Origin: Schistosoma haematobium | Lineage: Eukaryota; Platyhelminthes; Trematoda; Strigeidida; Schistosomatidae | NCBI RefSeq assembly: GCF_000699445.3 | Contig: NC_067196.1 | Span: 22,771,116 to 22,835,115, forward strand | Direction: 5' to 3' | Length of the DNA stretch: 64,000 nucleotides | Shown here: piece after piece, positions 37,401-44,793 of the stretch | Numbering within the stretch: position 1 is the first letter of the stretch | How the letters are laid out: every line of letters starts with the position of its first letter | Translations under genes and position numbers: made by a program | Notes under the pieces: model-generated | Database searches by the model: none | Told to the model about the DNA's origin: nothing | The model's input: the letters and a program-made list of their open reading frames with translations, nothing else

Positions 37401-39646
37401 GTTGGATACCAGTTCAGTGGTCTAGAGGCTAAGTGTTCGCGCTCGAGGCCGACGGACCCTGGGTTCGAGTCCTACACGGCGAGGTCATGGGTGCGCGCCA
37501 CTGAGGAGTCCTATACTAGAACGGAACGGCCATACACTGCTCTTAAGTTTCCCGTGGTCTTCTAGCTTCAATCGACTCATGGATTCAACTGAAGAAATGT
37601 TGATAAATAGGAAAGAAATTGAATAAATTTTTTCGTAGTAGCTTAAAACGTTTTCAATATTCTGTTTAATTTTCTCAATGATTTTTAAAGTGAATATTGT
37701 TTTTAAACATTCACAACTTTTTCTTAAAAATCAAATTAGTGGAAAATCAATTAGTCACACTCAACAAATCCATGTTAAACGTTTACTATAAAATAAATAC
37801 ATCATGTTATAAGATGAATTCATGGCGAGATTATAATTTATGAACGAACCAATAAGATATAAGTTAACATGTCTTGGATCTTGGCGCGAAATTCATTCAT
37901 CCATTTAAATCTAATTCATAACCTGAATCATCAACTGTAAATCATAATCCTTATTCTTCACATAGGTTTATAACTCCCATTTAGTCATGCCAAGTAGGTG
38001 GACACCCTCAAGGGCACCTAAACGTCACTAAAAGGTCTTTCATAAACTAATCAAAACTCCTTATCTACGGCTTAGCCAGTTAGATATGAAAGATGTTATT
38101 TGATAATCATAAAAAAATTGGATAAAGTTGGAAGTCTGAGATAAATTGATTTTAACTTAATGATCTAAAGGTATCTTAGACTTTGAAAGAACTGAAGTCA
38201 CTTGCTTCAATCTCGTTTGTTGATGTATCCTATTGATGAATAAATCTGAACCAAGATGAAATGGCTGCTTAATGATCTATGGTTTACACGCAAACTGTGA
38301 TGATTCATCAGATAATATGGTGTGACTGTAACTCATTAAGTTAGATACTGTTAAAAGACATTGAATTGAATCATAGTTCTAGGCTTTTAGCATTGTAATA
38401 GCTCAAGAACCAGTTTAGTAATATTACAACGATGAAGGTTATTATGATATTAGATTTTTTCTATTAAAATATTTGGTTACTGAGTCCGCTTACTGTCACC
38501 CAGTATGTTAGGATCCGAGTTATACCCAGTAGATTAATTATTGCTTGATATGATGGAAAGAAAAGTCGATTTTGGATTGAATTACAATGGTTAACATTTC
38601 CATTAGTTGTCCATTGCTCTCAAATCTTCAGTAACTGCCTAAACAAAATAAGTTCATGGTGAAAACTAAGAATCGTAAACGGAATTTCTTGAAAGGGTAA
38701 ACTATCAAAGCGTCAAAAGTTCTACTGAATAGTGTTTAAATAATAAAACTAGTTATAATTATAGCTGTAAATCTGAAACAAAAACTTGACTCAATTAAAC
38801 ACTGAATGTGTTATTGCGGTTAGATGTAAGTAGGTAGGAAAGATAAGGAGTATTTCTAAAGTTATAGTATGTTAGGTTCGGTGTTGTTAGCAAATGAAAT
38901 AGGCGATCCTTTAGCCTAGAGATACATAGTGAACAGTGTAGAAAAAAAGTCAGCATGAATCAAAGTCCACTAAAATCACGTTCAAAACTTAAACTAACTC
39001 TAAGCTAGTTAAACAAGTCCTACACTAATTATATTTCAAACAGAATAAAAAAAGCTATTTAAAATTGAAGGACTGTGGCTAGCACTGAAGCCATAGACAT
39101 GGATTTTGTCCTACTTGAGGCTGGTCATCTAATTGTACATACATCTGAGTGTTGATTTTCACATCATTATATAATGGCTACTAGCACAACAACTCACACA
39201 GGATGCATATAAGTTAACAAAGACTGATAAATTTCCAATCTCGATCATAAACAATGAAATAACATCAATTTTATGAATTAATGCCTATAGGGGAAGATTT
39301 AACATACACAACATAAAATGAATTTACTTAATCTTTTCTGGCTAGCGTTTTTTTAGCGAGTTAGTTTTCTACGGGATGGGGACGCTAACCCCATGCCTAA
39401 CCCTCCTCCTTTATCCGGGCTTGGGACCGGCAGTAGCCCCCGGAGGGACTCCAGGCGGAGTTACTTAATCTTTTACTATAGTTATTATTCATACTTTATA
39501 ATAATTCAGTAATGAATCACTCCCCTTCCCCATCTCTCTTTTGTTTATTATATCAGTTAATTCAAGGTGAAAGCTCGGGATGTTTTCCATGGGGTGGAGA
39601 TGAGCGTAAATGTGAATATTATGAAGTACTTACTTTGAAATATTGA
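34462..39646 (+). CDS. DM9-domain protein, 155 aa, three exons
   Basis: Exons: 34462-34712, 36648-36774 and 39557-39646 (stop TGA), with donors GTATGT and GTGAGT and AG acceptors. Intron phases are 2 and 0. The joined protein has 155 residues and consists of two DM9 (DUF3421) repeats. The first, residues about 14-83, has W14, the G20..P23..A26 signature and AIYVAR at 32-37. The second, about 85-155, has YEWI, DVPENALVAG, PLYIVKA and the terminal YYEVL. There is no signal peptide or membrane segment, so a cytosolic product is expected. DM9 proteins of flukes and molluscs are linked to sugar binding and immune or tegument functions, but nothing here fixes a function. Introns of 1935 and 2782 bp carry SINEs and a GC-rich insertion. 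A paralogue with matching exon lengths lies downstream, convergent (44794-47271). The start ATG is the first in frame after a possible acceptor. Confidence 0.9.
35590..35807 (-). mobile_element. SINE with near-intact hammerhead, minus strand, in DM9 intron 1
   Basis: The - strand hammerhead at 35666-35711 has a perfect stem I (GCACTG with CAGTGC), core box CTGATGA, a workable stem II (GTCT with GGAC), but box 2 reads GTAAC, so A13 is U. A tRNA-like region follows up to about 35807. The copy is joined head to head with the + strand copy starting at 35808. Confidence 0.82.
35808..36165 (+). mobile_element. SINE with near-intact hammerhead, plus strand, in DM9 intron 1
   Basis: Begins with the long-form head ('tcaccagtgactagcttcgag'), then the tRNA-like region with a decayed B-box and the hammerhead at 36063-36108: stem I GCACTG with TAGTGC (one G-U pair), core CTGAGGA, stem II GTCC with GGAC, but box 2 reads AAAC (G12 to A). 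The tail runs to about 36165. Confidence 0.82.
36300..36380. mobile_element. Rearranged Sm-alpha hammerhead fragment
   Basis: The 3' half ('ctagattccattgctagc') is on the + strand, and the stem II/GAAAC block (on - : 'agtcccaaataggacgaaac') is directly next to it in the opposite orientation. This looks like an internal inversion at the hammerhead. Stem II itself is perfect (GTCC with GGAC). Confidence 0.55.
36900..37075 (-). mobile_element. Sm-alpha-like SINE with tRNA-like promoter, minus strand
   Basis: On the - strand an A-box-like start ('tagttcactagataacat') and B-box (GAGTTCGACTC near 37017-37027) are followed by 'atccaggtgatgagcctaa' (stem I 5' strand and core box with C3 to G) and a decayed 3' half. 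It lies in intron 2 of the first DM9 gene. Confidence 0.6.
37188..37585 (+). mobile_element. tRNA-type SINE, long form starting with tail-head junction
   Basis: Begins with tail sequence ('tccgcaaaaccctcttctgata') fused via 'ataatcat' to the head ('ctgctcactagtgactgg'), as in the copy at 55502. Then come the tRNA-like region with a consensus B-box (37462-37472), a hammerhead remnant (about 37482-37540; core CTGAGGA kept, box 2 GGAAC with A13 to G, stem I lost) and a shortened tail. It sits in intron 2 of the first DM9 gene. A 122-codon open frame across it is chance. Confidence 0.82.
37462..37472 (+). promoter_or_regulatory. RNA polymerase III B box in SINE
   Basis: GGTTCGAGTCC fits the tRNA-gene B-box consensus exactly. 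It lies about 50-60 bp after an A-box-like 'tggtctagaggctaag', the normal spacing for an internal pol III promoter. Confidence 0.6.
37824..38055. mobile_element. MITE-like element, diverged copy
   Basis: Shares left end ('ggcgagattataatttatgaacgaacc'), middle ('gcgcgaaattcattcat', 'catcaactgtaa') and right end ('actaaaaggtctttcataaact') with the element at 59095-59363 in the same order. The inverted ends are decayed here. Confidence 0.6.
39060..39185 (-). mobile_element. Decayed Sm-alpha-like element, minus strand
   Basis: On the - strand 'gatgtatgtacaattagatgacc', 'aagtaggacaaaat' and 'cttcagtgctagcca' match the family's order around the hammerhead. Core boxes are lost. Confidence 0.45.
39324..39474 (-). 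mobile_element. GC-rich 123-bp insertion with 14-bp target duplication
   Basis: TTACTTAATCTTTT is repeated exactly at 39324-39337 and 39461-39474. Between them, 39338-39460 is a much more GC-rich block containing 'ccgggcttgggaccggcag' and 'ggagggactccaggcgg'. I recall similar text at the 5' end of schistosome LINE transcripts, read on the - strand, so this could be a LINE end fragment or a short non-autonomous element. It lies 82 bp before exon 3 of the DM9 gene. Confidence 0.75.
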
Positions 39647-39648
39647 AA

Positions 39649-39654
39649 AATAAA
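39649..39654 (+). terminator. Possible poly(A) signal of first DM9 gene
   Basis: AATAAA begins 3 bp after the stop codon. Further AATAAA motifs occur near 39774-39785, so which one is used is open. Confidence 0.35.
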
Positions 39655-39828
39655 CGTTACATTTGTTTATTTACTAAAAAAATTGTTTTAACAAAGAAAT
39701 GTATTTAATTTAAAAATTGATCCTTATGAATTTGGCAATAATTAATTATTTATTATCATTACAACTATACTAAATAAATAAATATTAAACGTTTATTTTA
39801 TGTTTCGAAAGTGTATATGATCTGTCAC

Positions 39829-39876
39829 TTTTGGTGGAGTTTTGTTCTCTGAGCTGGATGGTTTGGTCGTGGAGCT
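39829..39876 (+). repeat. 48-bp inverted repeat, left arm, flanking Penelope copy
   Basis: Exact reverse complement of 41394-41441. Contains 'ggagttttgttctctgagc'. It lies in the element's C-terminal coding end. Confidence 0.9.
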
Positions 39877-41393
39877 TTTATCGTTCTTCTGAACGACATC
39901 ATCGGTACAAGCTTCAGATAGAAGTGAAGTGTTCGAATTTCTCCACATGTGTTTCACAGCTTGACCTGTGCACCTCGATGTTGATTGGTTCTTATTGACC
40001 TTAAATTTATCATTGTTTACTTTGTTTTGGTTGTGTCGCCCATTGGTTTGATTTTTGTTCCTATATTTATGCATGATTTTCCTGATTGGTTGATAAATTG
40101 GATTGATTTCAATGTTTGTTGATTGCTGATTGATCTTAATGCCAGGCTTCTAAAAATTCTCTGGTGTTTTTGGAGTTTCCTCTGTCTAAGATTTCTACAT
40201 TTTTCCAATCGAATGAGTCTCCGTAGTTACCCACGTGTATTGATATAAGTGAAGAGATATCATGGCGTTTGACTGCTAATTGATGTTCATGTAGGCGAAG
40301 GTGGAGGGGGCGTCCGCTTTGTCCGATGTAGTGTATGTCGCAGTTGGTACAATTTATTTTGTAGATGATGTTTGATTTGTTTTCCTTTGTTATTTCATCC
40401 TTTGGTTTGCATAGGATTGATTGTAGTGATTTTGTCGGTTTGTGTGCCACACCTAACCCGAAGGTTTTCAGCAGTCTCGTTGAGGTTTCTGATATTCCTT
40501 GTATATATGGTAGGGTGATCCTTTTGTTGATTTTTGTGCTTGACTTAGGTTCTGATGCTGCGTGCGGTTGGTGTTTTTTGATGAAGTTGATTGGGTAGCC
40601 GTTCTTTTGAAATATGTCCTTCAGGTATTTCTCTTCATTTTTTCGTGCTGCTAGTGTGCTGCAGTGTGTACTCGCCCTCTTGAACAATGTGTGTAAGCAG
40701 TTGATTTTATGAGCTCTTGGGTTGCTGCTATTGTAGTTGAGAATTTAATCTATATGAGCGGGTTTCCTATATATTTGAGTTTCCAGTTTTCCTGTATCGG
40801 TTCTAGTGATCAATATGTCCAAGAATGCTAGTTGGTTGTTTGACTCCTGTTCCATTGTAAACTTGATGTCATTGAAAACGTTGTTGATCAGTTTGTAAGG
40901 GTTTTCCAGTTCATCCTTTTTGACGATGACGAAGGTGTCGTTTAAATAGCGAATCCAAATTTTTGGCTTGATCACTGGTAATATAGTGGCTTCTAGTCTT
41001 TGCATCAGTGCCTCTTCGATCAGTCCTGATATTGGTGATCCCATTGGTGTCCCTTTCGTTTGTTCGTAGATTTTGTTGTTGAGATGAAAATATGTTGTTG
41101 GGCATAAATCGATGAGTTCCAGTAGACTTTGAATTTGAAGCTTCGTGTATTTGGTGAGATTTGTGTCGTTGTTGAGCAGCAGGGATATAGTTTCTTTTGC
41201 TAACTGTGGTTCATTTGAGGTGAACAGTGCTGTTACGTCGAAGGATATCATGAGTTCGTCGTTGTTGATTTGAATATCCTTAATTTGGTCCAGGAATTTT
41301 GTTGGGGATTTGATGGAGTGGTTGGCTGAATCTACTAGATTTCTCAGTATTCGTGAAATTTGTTTTGACAAATTGTACGTTGGCGTTCCGGGG

Positions 41394-41441
41394 AGCTCCA
41401 CGACCAAACCATCCAGCTCAGAGAACAAAACTCCACCAAAA
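41394..41441 (-). repeat. 48-bp inverted repeat, right arm, flanking Penelope copy
   Basis: Exact reverse complement of 39829-39876. Here it replaces the normal upstream RT coding sequence and joins directly to the GTPTYNLSK segment. Confidence 0.9.
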
Positions 41442-41515
41442 TCATCCACCTGAGCTACAAATCTTCTCCACGATCTGTCACTTTGATATATCTAACTATT
41501 TCGATAGTGTAATAA

Positions 41516-41815
41516 AATGACGAAGATTATCAGAACTATGTGATTTATTAGCACAATACATTTCGAACAATTTGATCACATATAATACACTTCTTAAGAA
41601 CATTTACATTTAGAAATAGAAGGTCATCTAAACAAATGGAGATGTAAGAGGATACAAAGATAATAAATAAAATAATGTGAAAACTCATCATTCTGGATAA
41701 GGTGCTAATTTTACTAGGGTAGGTTTAGGGTGAGAACAAACTGTTTTTGAGTATATGCAGTGGGTTTAAATTTTTGTATGATTAAGACTTCAATAAACCT
41801 CAGTATACTGCTTGC
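41516..41815 (-). mobile_element. 3' end of a second Penelope-like copy, head-to-tail with the first
   Basis: The - strand from 41813 to about 41710 encodes a decayed endonuclease C-terminus (LRFIEVLIIQKFKP then QKQFVLTLNLP), matching that at 52310-52420. Then comes the 3' UTR and, at 41516-41612, the terminal repeat that also flanks the fragment at 52102-52661. It lies just upstream of the main Penelope copy in the same orientation, i.e. a partial tandem. Confidence 0.75.
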
Positions 41816-41975
41816 GTTTGAATCCCGCGAGCGGGATTGTGGATAGGCACTGTTGAGGAATCCAATAATAGGACGAAAAGGCCGTCCAGTGCTTCCAGGT
41901 TTTCAATGGTTGTCTAACATTAATCACTTCATGATCTCAATCAAAAACCTAATAATCTCCACAACCCTACACTGG
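41810..41975 (+). mobile_element. 5'-truncated SINE with hammerhead
   Basis: Starts inside the B-box ('gtttgaatcccgcgag'). Hammerhead 41847-41892: stem I GCACTG with CAGTGC perfect, core TTGAGGA (C3 to U), stem II ATCC with GGAC (one mismatch), box 2 GAAA kept, cleavage triplet GTC. The tail follows. It abuts the Penelope 3' end. Confidence 0.8.
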
Positions 41976-42480
41976 CAATTATTTTTGACTGAAACTATTT
42001 TTAGTCTTATACTATTGAATTTGATTTCGTTCACTAATCTGTACTAATCATTGTGAATGTAAATCCATAAAGAAATCCATATAGAAATATAGAGTTCAGT
42101 TAATTCTTAGTGTATATTCAACGTAATTCTTATCACTACTGCAAGGTTATATGGGCCATTATGTGATTTCTAAATGAAATCTTTGTGTTATGGGTAGTTA
42201 AAGTAAATTTCGTTGAATCTAAACCATTTCAAAGGACTCAATTTTTTGTTGTTGTTTTTTAAAATCTTTTATTAATCAATAACTAGTCACCTACATTAGA
42301 GAAATTTCCATTTTTTACCAGACATTACACGGTTATTATTTTTGTAACAATGTCAATGAAACTGTTATATTTTTAACATTAACGATTGGTGTCTAGGTTC
42401 TTTGTCTTTAAAACCTCAGCAATATTGCTACTTCTATTATTACAAAGTACTTTTTGAATCGAACTGTTAAATATTTGGTT

Positions 42481-42544
42481 TACTCAATTCACTCATGATC
42501 TCAACTGTTAAAATTACTACAATCTCCACAAAACCCCTTCTGAT
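42481..42544 (+). mobile_element. SINE tail fragment
   Basis: Only the 3' terminal 60 bp are present, from 'attcactcatgatctcaact' to 'aaaaccccttctgata'. No head or hammerhead. Confidence 0.8.
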
Positions 42545-43531
42545 ACAAATACATTTATGCTTTGTTTCTCAAATGACTTGAATATTGATGATGTAAGAAA
42601 GAAAGCCTCGACGTTTAATTTTGTATGACGATTAATAAAATGCCGTATTACATATAAGGTACACTATAAGTGAATTAATGATCAATTCATATGACTTGTA
42701 TAATTATACATATCATCACTTATAAAATACTCAACGTTTACGGCAACACACTTGTTTAATTATTGTTTCCACAGTGCATGTTATCCTTGGGAGTCTTTAA
42801 ATGTTAAACTCTTTAGTTGCCTTATCGTTTTACGTTTGATCGGATAATTATACAGACAAATAATGCTTCCAAATTCAGTTCATTAATTTTCATCGAGATA
42901 AGGATGTTTGGTAGAATATATTCGATATCTTTCACAACAGGTCAATGGTTCTTAAGATCTTGAGATATTTATTTGAAATTAGTTACTCTCATCGTAGCTT
43001 CAGAATTTCATGAAATACTTGGTGTTCTTTTCGTAAATTTCACTACAACGTTTATGTAATTCAGCTTAGATTGTACGCCTTTGATAATTCTGTTGTTATA
43101 AACTCGATTCTCTCCTACAAATTAAACAAACTATAAAGTCAACCACTTAACCTTAAACAGCCCAAAACACTTGTTACCAGTTAATACTGAAAAATGAAAG
43201 GGTTTATGAAACTCTGGTTTAGCCTTCTTTCTTTGGCATCTGACGTTGTAGTTATGTTTATCTTTTTCATACACTAGTAAAGATAGTTCTATGCGTACAT
43301 AGTTTGTAACTAGTACAATCAACTACCGAAAAAGGTATTATGTACTTAAATTATTTCCACATTGACCATACATTTTGTTTGTATTTAGTGCATCATATTT
43401 TCACACAAAATAATTGACAACATACGTCTTTTCAAATAATGAGGTCCTAATTTTTCAAATTCGTGCTCGAACCAACATTCTCTGCAAATTAGCAAATATT
43501 ACGTAACCCTTCTCAGAATATATATGATTCT
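42545..43531. other. AT-rich, nothing recognised
   Basis: Part of the intergenic region between the convergent DM9 genes. No exon, repeat or RNA feature recognised. Confidence 0.4.
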
Positions 43532-43584
43532 TTCCAAGGTCATTGATAAGTAATTAAATGTATAATTATCAATGACCTTTGGAA
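43532..43584. repeat. Hairpin-forming inverted repeat
   Basis: TTCCAAGGTCATTGATAA (43532-43549) pairs with TTATCAATGACCTTTGGAA (43566-43584) with one bulged base, leaving a 16-base AT-rich loop. It borders the dispersed repeat that follows. Confidence 0.75.
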
Positions 43585-43860
43585 GGATTGTGGTGTATGC
43601 TACTTATGTCGATGTAAATAATATTATAACATCAATCAGGAATAGAATATCTGGCAGCAGAAACTTGGGAAGCTTGAATCAGAGAGAATGGGAATAGAGA
43701 GTAGTTATTATTCCAATAAAGGAATAATGAAGACTGAGGTAATTGATAAAGGATTTGTAAATGAAGTACTGAATGTATGTTTTTCACAAATTTATCAAAG
43801 AACTCTGTAAGTTTGTAGTAAAATATTTTGGTTATCCCCACCTACTTTCTCGATCACAAT
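43585..43860 (+). repeat. Unclassified 250-bp dispersed repeat, copy 1
   Basis: Shares an ordered set of blocks with 60575-60825 and the reverse complement of 61255-61510: 'tactacttat' / 'gctacttatgtcga', 'aatgaagtactgaatgtatg', 'aactctgtaa', 'ccccacc'. No protein or terminal repeat recognised. Confidence 0.6.
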
Positions 43861-44097
43861 GGATTATGTCAAATTATGTAATGTTTATTATTTCATTATA
43901 ATAACACTTATTTTGATAGTCTAAGGAATAAAAGTTAGCATAATGAAGTAAATAGTTTTAAATCCTTCTATCTGTTATTTGTCTTGTGTTAGTTTAGCTT
44001 TGATGAGTAATTTCTATCGAAACTAATGTAAAACACTATGCAACGCTTTTCGGCTTCTAAAAATTCCATAAAGTTGACATTATATATTAAAGAAATA

Positions 44098-44479
44098 TCA
44101 GTAGTTGAGATCATGAGTCAATTGAAGATAGACCACCATCGAAAACCTGGAAGCACTGGGTCAGTTGTGAGATAGCAACTCACTGATGACAATGGTGGAT
44201 GTGTCGCTCAATCTTGTGGATTAGTTGATGTTAGACATTAACACCGTTGGATGCCGGCTCAGTGGTCTAGTGTTTAGGTGTTCGCGCGAGAGACTGATAG
44301 GCCCTGAGTTCGAATCTTGCAGGGGGGATGGGATCGTAGATGCGCTCTGTTGGGAAGTCCCACAATAAGACGAAACGGCTGTTCAGTGATTCCAGGTTTT
44401 TGATGGTGGTCTAGCTTCAACTGACTCACGATCTCAACTATTGAATTTACTGTAATCTCCACAAAACCTCTTCTGATAC
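44098..44479 (+). mobile_element. tRNA-type SINE, terminal-inverted form, with 13-bp target duplication
   Basis: TATTAAAGAAATA at 44085-44097 and 44480-44492 marks the exact ends (382 bp). The left about 58 bp are the inverted tail up to 'ggaagcactgg', joined to 'gtcagttgtgagatag', then the tRNA-like head and a hammerhead remnant at 44344-44389 (core TTGGGAA, box 2 GAAAC intact, stem I decayed), then a full tail. Same left-end junction as the copy at 50180-50556. Confidence 0.9.
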
Positions 44480-44702
44480 TATTAAAGAAATAGTCAAGAA
44501 AGATATAACAGATCATACTATTCTTATATATGAATTTAATAAGAAAAATAATTATGACAAATAGATTTTGTTCGGAAAACATGATTATCATTTGGGTTTT
44601 AAAAAAATGTAGGTATTTTTCAATAGTCAATAATCGGTTAGTAACAAAAATCCTGAATAAGAATTGATGAAATAATAAATGAAGCTAATTAAGATTGGTT
44701 TT

Positions 44703-44708
44703 TTTATT
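44703..44708 (-). terminator. Possible poly(A) signal of second DM9 gene
   Basis: AATAAA on the - strand about 85 bp after the stop codon at 44794. Confidence 0.4.
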
Positions 44709-44793
44709 CTAAAAGTGAAAAAAGAATTCAATTTACGATGATTGTGGTTTGGGTATTGTCTGTATTTTTCTCTTTTCCTTTTCTTTTTTGTAA

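Larger units (their letters stand above)
39793..41465 (-). pseudogene. Penelope-like element reverse transcriptase plus GIY-YIG endonuclease
   Basis: From 41400 down, the RT reads PGTPTYNLSKQIS, FDVTALFTS near 41235, QTKGTPMGSPISG near 41045 and the catalytic box RYLNDTF near 40945, where the family has YVDD, so the first Asp is Asn. An in-frame TAA at 40745-40747 separates KPAHID from ILNYNSSNP. The endonuclease follows: NIIYKINCTNCDIHYIGQSGR (GIY-YIG) near 40360-40300, LHEHQLAVKRH, EAW. A frameshift near 40136 shifts the end into another frame, which runs to 39793. RT motifs before GTPTYN are absent, so the copy is 5'-truncated. It resembles Cercyon-type elements of schistosomes. It is inactive by three independent defects. 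Confidence 0.9.

Noticed and set aside
37197..37565. 122-codon open frame on the + strand
   Set aside because: It lies entirely within a SINE across its tRNA-like region and hammerhead; other copies do not keep it open.
38470..38600. Another Sm-alpha-like SINE
   Set aside because: Only a weak B-box-like 'ggatccgagttat' and no convincing hammerhead bases; too weak to list.
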